Notes: generated by a model from the sequence alone, not told the origin. Shown: positions 34,746 through 46,068, counted from the stretch's first letter. The stretch: 64,000 bases of DNA from Ganoderma boninense (GCA_002900995.3 CM035305.1:5054908-5118907), one strand, 5' to 3'. Numbers and translations: made by a program.

Positions 34746-36362
34746 TCATTCTCGCCAATATTCGTGCGTCGTACGTTGCACACAATCCCTCCACCTCCCC
34801 CATTCCAACCTCTGCTCATCCCCACCGCTGCTATCTTCGAATTCGTCAGGAACCTCGCACACATCGACGTGGTCGAAGATGCCCGTCTCCTTGTAGTTGG
34901 GCTTCCGCTTGCCCTCCCACATTAGCTTCCACTGGAACAAGTATTCGTCGTCGATGCGGATGCAGAACTTGCGCAGCCGCCGCCCGCTCTCGTCGCGATG
35001 CGCCAGCGCACGCGCGAGCAGCCTGCAGAGCGCCAGCGTGGTGCTGCTGACGATGAGCTCGAGGTGTGCGAGACGCGGGAAGAGTACCGGGCTGTCGCTC
35101 GTGAGGACGCGGGCGACCATCCGCGCCAGCGCCACATGGCTTTCGACCTCTTCGTCGTCGTGGCGGTCATCGCGCGGGTCATGTCTTATAAGGAGGGTGG
35201 AGACCTCGGGCATGTGAACGGCGAGGCGGGGCAGCACGTCGTGGGACGCGTCCCACTGGCTGGCCTGGATATGGAGCTCCTCGATGCCGGAGAGTGGGAG
35301 CGTCGTCGGGAATGCGGTGAGTGCCCATTGTACCCTTTCTGCTTTCTGTGCGTCGTAGGCGTGGAGGTGCATCGACAGCGAGACACCGGTCCCGTGGAGT
35401 GCGGTGTCGACGGATCCGAAGTCTGTGTCCACGTTGAATGCCAGACGGCGCATCCTGTGGGTGGCGAGGGCATGAGGGAGGAGGGGCATCGCGAGGAGTG
35501 TTGCTCCGCTCATAAAGACTGTCGAGAGGTCAAGCAATGTGAGTGCAGGGACATCCAGGGCGGACATCAGGTAGTGAACCTCTGCTGAAGTCAAATGGGA
35601 GATGTGTACGCTCTTCAAGCAATGGAGGGCGACAGGCGAGGTGCAATCCGGGGGAACAATGAGCTCGCTGGATATAATGTCTAAACTTTCGAGGGCGGGG
35701 GTATTCATCAAGAGGTAGAGCACAGTTGAAGCGTCGACCTGCTCCATTTGAGCCAGGTACAAGTGCGTGAGCGATGGTAGAACGTGGGTGAGCGTGAAGA
35801 GAAAGCTCTTTAGGAGCATTGCTTCGAGCACGGGGAAAACTGCTGGCGTATCTCCCGGCAATATTATTGCAGGTTGTATGAAGTGGGTGTCTTCGCAGGA
35901 AAGGCAAAGGATGCGGACCCGAGGCATGTCGACTGACATGATAGCCTGCAACGAGGCCATGGGGCCTTCAACCCATAGGTCCAGCTCACGAATTCGTGCG
36001 CCATTGTTCCTGATGGTGGTTTCAAGTGTATGATCCTCTCTGGTGATAGATCCACACAGATGGATAGATGCGCCTAAAGATCGGGTGAGTAGCCGAGGGG
36101 CGAAGGCGCGTCGTCGTGCAAAGTCGATATCCGTCCACAGGGAGGCAGCATGGGAGGCAATCGCATACCACTTGTGACACACAAGCATTGCAGTGATGAG
36201 GGGTTTGTATGACGAAAATTCGCCGAAGGGTCTCAGGTTCCTCGAATGACGGGGAGACGACGGACGCCTGAGATGTCCGAAAACCATGCGAAGCAGTTCG
36301 GGAGGGAGGCGATTGATGGGGATATGGATAGAACCATTTCTATATCTCCGCAGTTGCATCAT
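34746..36362 (-). CDS. F-box protein with LRR-like C-terminal part, copy 2
   Basis: Collinear with copy 1. The double ATG at 36362/36359 gives MMQLRRYRNGSIHIPINRLP, F-box RLPPELLRMVFGHLRR, then AMLVCHKWYAIASHAASLWT. The Leu-rich body includes LPSLTHLYLAQMEQVDAST and ALESLDIISSELIVPP. The C-terminus (NYKETGIFDHVDVCEVPDE to HEYWRE) is well conserved with copy 1. The frame is open for about 538 codons, so it is probably functional. The upstream exon is 36594-36518 (MIASTMQRFLDQATSLLQ), followed by a 122-bp intron, again out of phase. Likely substrate adaptor in the nucleus or cytosol; no substrate can be inferred. Confidence 0.87.
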   Translation of the reverse strand: MMQLRRYRNGSIHIPINRLPPELLRMVFGHLRRPSSPRHSRNLRPFGEFSSYKPLITAMLVCHKWYAIASHAASLWTDIDFARRRAFAPRLLTRSLGASIHLCGSITREDHTLETTIRNNGARIRELDLWVEGPMASLQAIMSVDMPRVRILCLSCEDTHFIQPAIILPGDTPAVFPVLEAMLLKSFLFTLTHVLPSLTHLYLAQMEQVDASTVLYLLMNTPALESLDIISSELIVPPDCTSPVALHCLKSVHISHLTSAEVHYLMSALDVPALTLLDLSTVFMSGATLLAMPLLPHALATHRMRRLAFNVDTDFGSVDTALHGTGVSLSMHLHAYDAQKAERVQWALTAFPTTLPLSGIEELHIQASQWDASHDVLPRLAVHMPEVSTLLIRHDPRDDRHDDEEVESHVALARMVARVLTSDSPVLFPRLAHLELIVSSTTLALCRLLARALAHRDESGRRLRKFCIRIDDEYLFQWKLMWEGKRKPNYKETGIFDHVDVCEVPDEFEDSSGGDEQRLEWGRWRDCVQRTTHEYWRE

Positions 36363-36594
36363 GGCAAGTCGAGTGTCTCGTTCCAGGGTTTCCAGCTATA
36401 GATACAGATTCAGTACACACCTCCTAGCACTGAAATTTTCGTTCGAGCATACAATTTCGTCTCTATTTCTCGCGAGCCGGTTAGCAAGCAGTAGCACATG
36501 GTGCGAGAATTGCTTACTGTTCAGCAATACGACTGTCGTGCTGTAACAAGGACGTAGCTTGATCTAAGAATCGTTGCATGGTGGAGGCGATCAT

Positions 36595-37355
36595 GTCACG
36601 GTGCAAATTTGCCAGGCTATTAACGGTAAAAGATGAATGGGTTCCAAGGACAGCGAATATTAGCAGTTTCAAGTAGACAAAAAAGTTTTAACCCATACAT
36701 AGACTGATCCAGGTTTCGCAGAAGGTGAGGGAGCAAAGACCGTGACAAGCCTGAGCCGCGGAGATGTCGCTGATCCTCGTTATCGACCATCGTGCGCCTG
36801 ATCCTGAATTAACGCTAACTTCCGCGCTCTAGACGCCTCGGCCCTCGGTCGGCCTCAGAAGGTCGCGTCATATAGTAGGTTCCAAGAATATTGTCGAGTA
36901 CACTTGGAGCTGACTCAGAAATGTGTAATTGGAGCAAGATATTGGTTTGAAATGTGGGAGGTGAAGACAGAAGTTAGGAAGTCAAGTGCCCGCGAATTAC
37001 TGTAGTACCAGGCTCTACCCGGGGTGTCCAGAAGCATCTCGGGACCTTCGAGGTGGAGTGCTGCACATGGCAAGAGGACCACGCCCGGGCCCGCTGCAAT
37101 GTGGTAGATGCGCTTCGAGCTCTGCGAGTGTCAGAGACGCAGAGTCTATGTCAATATTTGCAGTACGTTGCGCGCACTCGCCAGCGTGAGTGAATAATAG
37201 CGTTGCACGAATCAACGTCCTTCAGCGCCAAGAAAGTCGATTCAGCAAGGTATAATGGGTCAGTATTGAGCTAACAGGTGTCCTACACAGCCAGGCATAG
37301 ACAGAGAAGTATCTCTATCAGTGATGGCTGAGATGAGAGTCGTTGAAATGCACGT
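36595..37355. other. Intergenic between F-box copy 2 and GMC copy 1
   Basis: About 760 bp, AT-rich on the left. Contains the F-box promoter and the GMC 3' flank. Short frames only; nothing recognised. Confidence 0.5.
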
Positions 37356-39799
37356 TCATTGAGCGGCCTTGATCAGGTCCGCCGCCTTCTCCGCAACACC
37401 ATACAGCGTGCTCTGCAAGTGCGCGCTGACCTGGAGCGGGAGCACCGACGCGTCCACAACACGGACATTCGCCGTGTCGTACACCTTTAGCTGCGCGTCG
37501 ACCACCCCACCGAGGCTGCGCCTCATCATCGCCGCCGTGCCGATCGGGTGCGACACCGCGGAGAAGCCCGCGCTCGGCCCGTCCTTGTTGATCCACTTCG
37601 TCCAGTCCGCGTCCGAGCCGCCGTCACCGTTGTCCGGCACGGTCGCGAGCCCGGGCACGGTTTCCCCGATGGGCGAGCGCAGGTCTGCGAGGGGCGGGGT
37701 GGAGAGGACTCTGCGTGAGAGGCGGGCACCGGCGATCTGGACGTCGAGGTCCCAGTCGACGCTGAAATAGTTGGCAGTGACTGCGGGCCTCTTGAACGGA
37801 TCTGCAGACTGCAATGCGAGTCGAGCGTCAGTGCTTCGGCAGGCGACATATACGAAGCATGACTGACCGAGACAGTGACGTTGCCGCGGGAGAAGGGGAG
37901 AAGCTGCCACATGTCGATGCCGAGGTCACTGTGGGAACGTTTGTGAGCACATCGTGTTAGGCGCATGCAAGGAACGTCAGTAGACTCACTCGGGGTACCC
38001 GCTGTCAAAGAATAGCTCCGCCACGGGGGCTAACAGACCAAAAAGAATGTCAGTTCGAGTTAACCTGTCCCTCTCCACCCACTCACCATTGTCGTTAATG
38101 ATGAGCCCGGCCTGGATCCCGAAAATCGTCTGCAGCGCCGACGCGGACAGCGCGTTGTGCGCCTGGGACTCCGCCCACTTGCCCAGCGACGACTGGATCT
38201 TCTGCACCGACGCGGCCGCGTTCGCGCCGAACAACTGGTAGATGTTCGGGTACGCGATCGCGTCCGTCGGGCCACGGCCGCCCGGGTTGAAGCCGTTGCC
38301 CTTTGCGCCGAGCGAGTTTATGGTCTGCTCCTGAAAGTTCTTCCCGACGGTCTTGAGGTCCACAAGCGTGCTGATGCCCAGCGCACCGAGGACCGCCGAG
38401 TCGCCGATGCCGGAGAGCTGCAGGAGGGCGGGGGTCTGAAAACACGATCAAATTCCACGTCTGAGTTGGAGGAGAGCATCGGGGAAGAACGTACGTTGAT
38501 AGCGCCAGCCGCGACGATGACCTCCTTGCGCGCGTACGCAACCTGTCTGCTGCCCGAGCCATCTGCCTTCCCAAACTCCACCCCGGTGGCCACATGCGGG
38601 ACGCTCGTGCCGTTCTGGAAGAGGATCTTCGTGGCCTGCAGCAGCGAAGCGTCAGCGCGGCACAACCTCCGGAGACAACACGGCCGCCGTGAGAGGCGCA
38701 TGACTGACCTGGTGCTGGATGAGGATCGTCCAGCCCTCGCGCCTGTCCTCGACCGGGGTGTAGTATGCCTCGATGGACGACGAGCGGTAGTCGTCCCGGT
38801 GCCAGTCGAGCGTCTGTGTCATCCGCGCGAGCAAGGTGTCAGCCTGGTAAGGGCATCGAGGGCACATTCGCGGGCACGACGTACGAGGGGCGTGATCGAG
38901 ACGCAGTTGGGCGTGCCGCCGTTCAGGTCCTTGTAGTGGTCGATGCCCGTTACGCCAACGATCGTGTCCACGAAGCTTGTCATCTGCGGGCCCCCGTACA
39001 TGAGGTCCGGGTACGTGACCTGGACGGGGCCAGTCGTGCCGTGGTAGGACGCGATGAATTGGGCACCCTTGGCGGCTTGCTGGGCATTGGGCGGGGAGAA
39101 CGCCTCGGCCTGTACGTGCGACGTCAACGACGGACATAACCTGACCTCGAGTCGGTCACGGTGGCCCGTGCGGACGCAAAAGGAGTGCCAAGTACCTTCT
39201 TCATGTACGAGAAGAGGCCGTCCCAGTTCCATCCTACGGACTGCTCGGAATCCTCGAGCAGGCTGGACATCGCGTCGTACTGGGCGTTCAGGCCGCGGGT
39301 CCAGTGGCCGCCGTGGATAGAGCTGCTCCCGCCAAGCGTCTTGCCCCTGTACACGTTCGCGTTTCAGCCGCCCCGCGTCCACACCACCGCAACATTGGAA
39401 GGGTTGGAAAAACTAGTACACACCCGTGGATCACCTTGCCGCGATCAGACCGCCATGCCCAGTCGAGAGGCCCGTTGAATGCTCTCGCGTATTCGTAGAT
39501 GTCGTACACTTGCGAGTTCCCCCTGTCGTCGCCGCCGGCTTCGATGAGGAGGGTCGAAATGGCCGAGTCCTCCGCAAGGCGCGCGGCGACGGTCGTGCCC
39601 GCCAGGCCCGCGCCGACGACGATGTAGTCGTAGGTCTGCCCAGCAATTCCGCTCGTGTCGCTCGTGACGCCGCTAGAGGACGCGAGTGCGTCGAGAGAAG
39701 GCGAATGCATCTGGGGAGGCAGCAAGAAGGCCGAGAAGGAGACCGAAGAAACGGCGGGGAGGGGAAGCGGGGACAGACGGCAGTCACTTTGGGCGCCAT
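37356..39799 (-). CDS. GMC-family FAD oxidoreductase, copy 1
   Basis: A glucose-methanol-choline flavoenzyme; relatives oxidise alcohols or sugars and often feed H2O2 to ligninolytic peroxidases. The FAD-binding Rossmann motif is [19 protein letters not shown], then [14 protein letters not shown] signature 1 is [18 protein letters not shown] and signature 2 is [15 protein letters not shown]. The active-site His pair lies in [12 protein letters not shown] and [10 protein letters not shown]. At least eight exons join in phase. The N-terminus is uncertain: the Rossmann frame has an ATG at 39710 without a signal, while a good signal-like stretch ([17 protein letters not shown]) sits just upstream in another frame, with an ATG at 39799 in a third. 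A missed intron or base errors could explain this. Nearly identical to the copy at 61809 onwards. Confidence 0.88.
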
Positions 39800-40104
39800 C
39801 CGGCGCGCACGATACTTGTAGTACTCGTGCAGGTAGAGTACTGTCGCGCTGATGATATCTGTCGTGATCGAGCTCGGGTCAGGAGGTGGGGTGCATGGTT
39901 GTGCATGGGGCGTACCTGCCCGATGCCGATGAAATGGGACCAAATTTTGCTGGGCGGCAGTGTCCCGACGTCGGATGGTCCGCCCCGTTTGAGTTTGAGG
40001 GGGAAGCAACCGAATATTCCAGACATGAAGGGTTGAACTTATGTAGAACGAGGCTCGAGCTCAGACTAAGGGTCCCCCCCCGTAAACCAAATCAACAACT
40101 CTTA
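39800..40104. other. GMC copy 1 upstream region
   Basis: About 300 bp that should contain the promoter of GMC copy 1. It borders directly on the 3' end of the truncated GMC pseudogene. Confidence 0.5.
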
Positions 40105-41250
40105 CGCCTCAAATGTCCCCTTGATGATATCCGCGGCCTGCTCCACCACCGCATACACGACGCTTTGCGTATGTGCCGAAGGGACGAGCGGCACAACGCT
40201 CAGATCACCCACCCGCTGCGCCGTCGTTCCGTACACCCTCAGCTGAGAGCTGGGAGTCGACAACCCCGCCCTTGCCGCGCGGGAGCGTCGAGCATGTCGA
40301 TGACGTGTGGTGCATGGTCGTGTGCTTGTTGAACCACAGTGGTACTTCCGCATCCAACTGGACGTCTGGCCCGGGATCCAATATTCACCCCGTGGCCGAG
40401 GAGGGATACGAAAAGCCCCCGCTACGCGACGTTCGCGCGAAGTTGACTTTTTCGAAGAAGACGAAGCGATCTGTCCACAAACTTTGTCAGATCTGTATTG
40501 GATAAATATAGAGAAGGATGGAGCATACCGATATCTTCCTCGAAGTAGTGTGGGTCGATCTCGGGCGGAGCTAGCGGGTCTGACGACGTAGCGTGGACAA
40601 TCCCGTACGAGAACGGCGGATTGAGCGCCGTGCACAGAGGCACATGCTTCGCCCCTGGCCTTCTTTGGGTATGCTTCGTTGCATTTGCACCTGCAGGTTA
40701 CAGTAAATTCTGAGCGGGAATGGAGAGGGAAAGGACGCAACGAGGAAACCATAAAATGTCGGAAGGGTGACGTTTTCCGCGCTCGCCACGCTGCTCTGCG
40801 AGCCTGGGAGCGTTTCCTGATGAGCCTGCTTCCTGTGGGCGCAGTGGCCTCGATTTGTGCGGGGCGGAAGGAGATGGACTGTAGCGGAGCCATAGCGACA
40901 CAGATGACGCTAAGGGCGAAAAGATTTTGCCTTCCGCGCTGAATGGTACATGCGCCTTAGATCCCATGCGGTTTCGAGAGGCGAGGAGAGGTTGATATAC
41001 TAGGGCTTCAGATGCTCCTCTGCGACGGCGGGATCGACTCGAGCGGGTCGATGGTATTGTACATCCAGTTCCTTGAGCTCGTACGTGACTCCTGCGAACA
41101 GGTGGTCCTGCGCCTTTGTGCCGACAGATGAGGTCGACCTTCGTCTCGATTCTGAGCGCGCTTTGGGTTCGCCGTGATCGGAGAGCTCGAGGATGCGTGG
41201 AGGTTTGAACGCACCTTCGAGCATGGAAAGTTGGGATGCGGTGGCACCGT
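40105..41250 (-). pseudogene. Truncated aryl-alcohol-oxidase-like GMC pseudogene
   Basis: Corresponds to the C-terminal half of the intact gene at 58584-61299. Recognisable pieces in order are PRILELSDHG, VGTKAQDHLFAGVTYELKE, DPAVAEEHLK, MAPLQSIS, NAPRLAEQRGE, FSYGIVHATSSDPLAPPEID, HYFEEDIG, LRVYGT and PSAHTQSVVYAVVEQAADII, ending KGTFEA. The FAD-binding N-terminal half is absent. The pieces lie in different frames; the region around the active-site His (HTSSTCSM in the intact gene) is scrambled. With several breaks and half the gene missing, this is a genuine pseudogene whatever the local error rate. Same strand and order as GMC copy 1, next to it. Confidence 0.85.
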
Positions 41251-41736
41251 GCCCGCTCTTCGGACTCAATGCGACTCACCCAGCAGACAGGATGCTTTCC
41301 GTGTTCGCAGTGGTCGAAACCGTGTTCTCCCGTCCCTGAACATAAACTCTACCCCATTGGCCACGAGCCTTTCATCGGGGGAGCACAGGATACCGGCGTG
41401 ATACTATGGGACGGCTGTTCTCTTGCACTATCCGACTGGAGGTGCAAGGTACAATATCAGTGTCTCGTCCTTCCATACAACATCGAAATCAAAATGAGAA
41501 CGATTCCGTCCGTCCCCATAAGGCAGTGTTACTCTTTTTGGTGCTCACTGTTTGAATTCTTGGTCTCCCCCGGCGGGTCCTAGCTTGGCAGTGTGCTAGT
41601 GGCTCAGGAAGTACGGATTTGAAAGGCGGTCCTGAGGAACGCACTTCGGACAACGCACCCGATTAGGAGCCGACAAGGTGTCGGGTCCAGCCGAAAGGAA
41701 GACAGGAGGAGAAGGGGGTTCCCAAAATGTGTTTCG

Positions 41737-41946
41737 GTCGAGACTAGAGCGGAGTAAAAGACAGCTGCCGGGTACTTGATTCGCACTCGGGGTTCCCGAT
41801 TGAGCCATTCTCGACTGTCAAACCAAGCCGAAACCTAAGATGAGGCGTGCGAAGATGAATGCCACGACAGGTATATAAGAGGATCGACATACGATTCGCA
41901 GCACTTTTTCACCACCCATCACTTCCTTCCGCTCTTCTCTCTCGTC
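41737..41946 (+). repeat. Duplicated promoter-like segment, copy 1
   Basis: Matches 46069-46250. Shared landmarks in order are CGAGACTAGAGC, GACAGCTGCC, AGATGAGGCGTGCGAAGA, a TATA-like TATATAAGAGGA (41872-41883 here) and an ACTTTTTCAC pyrimidine tract. Both would suit a core promoter, but no intact gene follows either copy. Similarity continues weakly to about 42310 (47090 in the other copy). Confidence 0.55.
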
Positions 41947-42322
41947 CCAAGCATGCCTCCGGGTTTTAGCCCCGCTGTATGCGTGCTATATTTTCGTTTC
42001 GGGAAATGCGACCCGCGATTAGCTGCTTACTGTGACAGCAACGAAATCTCTGTGGTCTTTGTGGGCCACTTGGATCCACAGAAACACAACAGTTTCCTGC
42101 AGTTAAGAACTTTTACGGATGGCAAGAGCCAGGCTACTCACCTTGTCAACACAGTCGATCAAAGGACTGTCAGCATGTACCATACAAATGTGAGTGGTTT
42201 GTACTCACATTACTCGCGAGCGTTGAGCTGAGCTAGACTTCGTTCAACGTTTGGCACGCAACGCTGGCGGCTGGAGCGCGGGAGACCCCAGCCGATATTG
42301 ATACGTATTTGCTCAGACGCTC

Positions 42323-42490
42323 AAGCTTGAGGAAGCAGCCACGTCCCCAGGAGCAGGAGATGCACGTCATTCAAGGCGAGACTAACGCGCGTGCATGAGA
42401 CTACGACTTGCTTGTCGGGAACTGCGGCTCGCGAGGTGTGTGACGCGGTCCTCCAGGTCTTCGTAAGGAAAGGGCGATTAACTGTTCTTC
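42323..42490 (+). repeat. Dispersed repeat, copy B
   Basis: Second copy of the element at 27205-27473, in the same orientation, ending with GGCGATTAACTGTTCTT at 42473-42489. Shorter than copy A. Confidence 0.55.
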
Positions 42491-42675
42491 AATTCAGAAG
42501 GGTGAACATACATTTGAAGAACCCTCATGGTCAGACAAGTTGTACTGTATTCAGACACAGTATTAAGCGTACAGTACTTAGTATCCACTCCTCAAGAGTA
42601 TTGTCAAGGACCCTCGGGCCCGGCTCGGAAATGTGCAATTGGAGCAAGATATCAGGCGAGGAAAACAAACACTCT

Positions 42676-44286
42676 TCATCCGGCTGCCACTCGGGAGTCG
42701 GCACAATCCCCCCACTCCCCCCATCTCTGTCTCGGCTTGCCCATATTGTCGTCAGAGATCTCGCAGTCGTCAACACAGCCGAAGATGCCCGTACCCTCGA
42801 AGCAGGGGTCCCGCACGCCCCGCAGGCGCGAGCGCCCGTCATGTACAATGTGGATCCGCAGCCTCCGCAGCCGTCGGCCGCGCTCGTCGCGGCGCGCCAG
42901 CGCACGGGCGAGGAGCTCGACGTGCGCCAGAGGGAACTCGCCGACGATGAGCTCGAGATGGACGAGGCTCGGGAAGAGCACCGGGCCGTCGCCCTCGAGG
43001 ACGCTGGCGACCGTCTGCGCCAGCTCCGAGTGGCGGGCGCCGTCGTGTGCGGTTTTCCTCACGTCCTGCTTGAGGAGGAGCGTGGAGACCGCGGTGAGGT
43101 GGACGGCGAGGTGGGGCAGAAGGCCATGGTGGGGCGCGAGCCACCGGCGGGCCAAGAGGTGGAACTCCTCGATCGTGGACAGCGGGACCACGTTCGGGAG
43201 GTTCGTGAGCGCCCACTGTGCCCGTTCATCCGCGGAGATGCTGGTGACGTCCAGCTTGAGCTGGCCGGACGCGCAGCTGCCACGCAACTTGATGTTGAAT
43301 GCATTGCGCGCGACGTTGAAGGCAAGACAGCGCATTGTACGCGAGGTGGTGGCATCTGGAAGGAGAGGCGTCGACTCGGACAGCGTCCGTCTACTCACAA
43401 AGAGCTCCGAGAGGTCAAGGAATGCACGGTCGGGGACGTTTAAGGCAGCGAGCAAGTAGTATACGGCGGAGGAAGGCAAGCAGTACATGCGCGAGCTCCG
43501 TAACCGAGGGAGGGCGACGGATGAAGAGGGCGCCCCGGTTGAGCTCACTGATGGCGGGACGACGAGGTTACCGGATAGGATGTCCAATACTTCGAGAGAA
43601 GGGGTGTTCCTCAGAAGATCGAGTATGCTCGAAGCACAGGTTCAGCCCATCCGGGACAGCTGTAAGTGAGTCACCTGCGAGAGAACGTGGGCAGGGACGA
43701 AGAGAAAGCTCCGCAGGAAGATCTCCCTGAGGAAAGGGAAAGATGCTGGGGCACCAATCGCCACCGTCGTAACTTGCACTGCCTTGTCATCGTCTCTGCC
43801 GGACAGGCCAAGTACCCGGAGTCTTGGCATGTCGAATGCAAAGATAGACTGCAACGCGGCTATAGAGCTAGTATCTCCAGCCCAGAGGTTGAGCTCATGG
43901 ATACGTGCGCTGTTGTTCCCGATTGCCGTTTCAAGGACGTTGCCGTTGCTGGCGAGGGCTCCACACAAGTCAATGGGTGCATCTAACGATCGGCTGAGTA
44001 GCACCGGCGCGAAAGAGGGTCGCTGTCCAAAGTCGATGTATGTCCATAAAGAAGCGGCACAGGAGGCGATTGCGTGCCACTTGTGACACACCAGCATTGC
44101 AGCGATGAGGTTCCTGTAGTATAACGTGGATCCCACGAGAGCTGTCTGATATCTCCCAGGACAGTGGAGAAATGGTGGCGGTCTAACTTGAAGAAGATGG
44201 ACAAACACCACGCGAAGCAGCTCGGGCGGGAGCCGGTTGACGGGGATAGGGAGGGAATCGTTTCGATATCTCCTCAGTTGCACCAT
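42676..44286 (-). pseudogene. F-box protein copy 3, with an in-frame stop
   Basis: Homologous over its whole length to the two F-box genes at 32.4-36.4 kb. It begins MVQLRRYRNDSLPIPVNRLP; the F-box is RLPPELLRVVFVHL, then AMLVCHKWHAIASCAASLWT. After HLQLSRMG a TGA (43644-43642) interrupts, but the frame resumes at once as TCASSILDLLRNTPSLEVLD and runs to the end. Copy 1 has CGA (Arg) at the matching codon, so one C-to-T change explains the stop. The last residues (ADSRVAAG) differ from the HEYW ending of the other copies. The upstream exon (44509-44433, MIAATVQHLLNQTASLLQ) is kept. A single lesion suggests recent inactivation; a truncated F-box protein of 214 residues could still be made. Confidence 0.8.
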
Positions 44287-44785
44287 GGCTAACCGTGTGT
44301 CTCGTTCGAGACCTTGCAGCTGTCAATATGTATTTAGTACGCATGTGGTGACGGTGAGATTTGGTCGAGCATACGATTTCATCTCTAGGCCTTGTCAGCA
44401 ACGCGGATACATAAGATATGAGAATTGCTCACTGTAGAATGATAGCTCCGTTTTGCTGCAATAAGGACGCAGTTTGATTTAGGAGATGTTGCACAGTGGC
44501 GGCTATCATGGGCAGGTTCGCCATTCGAATATCGTCTTAAGCTGCGATTAGATAATTAGAGCTGAATACCATCGAGACGCCATTAGTGTCTTCGTGTGAA
44601 ATCAAATGCGTAAACCCGTACATCGAGAATGGTCAAGGTTGTGCAGGAAGCGGGAGAGCAAAGGCAAAAGCAGTGGCACAGGGGAAGAAAGGCCGGAAGG
44701 TGCGCGGCGTCTGCCGCCAACGTGCCCGATTTAGAAATAGCGCCCAATTGCGATTCCACGAGTCGGGCCCAGATTCGCTCAGTTC

Positions 44786-46030
44786 TTAAACAGTCCCAAC
44801 TCAACAGTCTGAGCGGTGGGAGAGCGTGCGACGCGCTGCCAGGGTGTATATCGCGTGGTGTCGAGCGTATAGAAGCGGACGGGACGCGACGTGCCAGGGT
44901 CACGGTAAGGCGGCTCGTGCAGCAGGATGCTCGCAGTGACACCGACGGGGAGCCAGCAAACATCCTGGAATAAGCCAACTGGTCAGTTGCAACAGTGACG
45001 GGAGAAAACGGTCACCATATACTGTAGCATCGTTTATGACCACGCCCAATGACCCGCTCGGAGACGTACTTGCCGTACGGGCAGCTCCGGACATGCAGAA
45101 CTCAAGAATGACCCGCTCGGGGAAAGGCCAGCGCGCGGTCGCTCCTACGAGAAACAGAGCGCGAGTTCGAGAACAGAGCGCACTCCTGCGGCGTGGAGCT
45201 CGGAACGTGAGAGGAGGAGATCGAAGTTGAGCAGTCAGGCGATGTGCACGATGTGCGTCGTTCCCGTCCTTGACCCCTTCCCCCAGACTACCTCCTGTTC
45301 TTGCTGTCTGTTGGAAACCGTGGCTCCTGCTGAGCGCGTAAACATTCTCGACGAGGGGCTGCGCCAGCAGACAGGCCATGAACGCCGTGCCTAAATGTAA
45401 AAGGATGACGCGCCTTCATGATCCGAAAGGTCCATCAAATACTTCTCGACCACATCCGCAACCTCCGCCTCCAAGGCATCCTTGACACGAGTACTTGTCT
45501 CTGCCACGGGCTTTGCCGTAGCGAGCGCGACGAGGACACGCAACAGAGTGGTGCACGGCTGGATGCGCGTGCACAAGGTTCCGCGGGACTGTGGCCAGGA
45601 TGCGCCTGCGCTCCGCGCCGCGCGCCGCCTCGTCGCCCCGAGCGGGTCCATCCTGGGACCGAGACTGTGCCCGACGGCATCTGCGGCCAGCGCGTTGACG
45701 AACTCGCGGATTTCAGACTCGTCTGGGTTGCCCAGAAAGGACTGCCATAGCTGCCAGTGTCGCTATACCGAACGCGCCGCGCGCGAGCGCTAAGTCATAT
45801 GCGTTGTGCGCCTTTGTCCCAGACCCACACTGGGGAGGGATGGTCGCAGCGCGCGACGAGCATGTTCTCGCAGAGGAGGCGCGAGTGGCGCGAGGCGACC
45901 TTCGGCTGACATGGCCCTCCACGTATGGCCAAGCGAGGTTGACGTATTGGTTGTGCAGAACGATGGAGGTGGCTCAGCGTGGAGTACATATACGAGGACT
46001 GCTTGTACAGACAGGAGGCCAACGAGAAGA
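44786..46030 (-). pseudogene. Unidentified gene, probably broken
   Basis: A series of protein-like stretches on the minus strand, in changing frames: CENMLVARCDHPSPVWVWD, LWQSFLGNPDESEIREFVN, LAADAVGHSLGPRMDPLG, KDALEAEVADVVEKYLMDL, MACLLAQPLVENVYALSRS, DLLLSRSELHAAGVRSVLEL, and DVCWLPVGVTASILLHEPPY with a tail ending TAQTVELGLFKN and a stop at 44786. Some frame changes coincide with plausible GT-AG introns (for example before DVCWLP), others do not. I do not recognise the family. It is either a multi-exon gene with base errors or a decaying one. A 13-bp motif CCGAGCGGGTCAT occurs twice within 60 bp near 45045-45120. Confidence 0.4.
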
Positions 46031-46068
46031 TGGGGTTATGCGCTGAAGTATCCAGAAACGTCTGTGAT

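Larger units (their letters stand above)
41251..42675. other. Intergenic with two duplicated non-coding segments
   Basis: Contains a promoter-like segment (41737-41946) and the dispersed repeat copy B (42323-42490). The small frame 41953-42231 (MPPGFSPAVCVLYFRFGKC) follows a TATA-like box but has no known domain; its counterpart near 46.3-47 kb is not conserved as protein, so I do not call it a gene. Confidence 0.45.
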
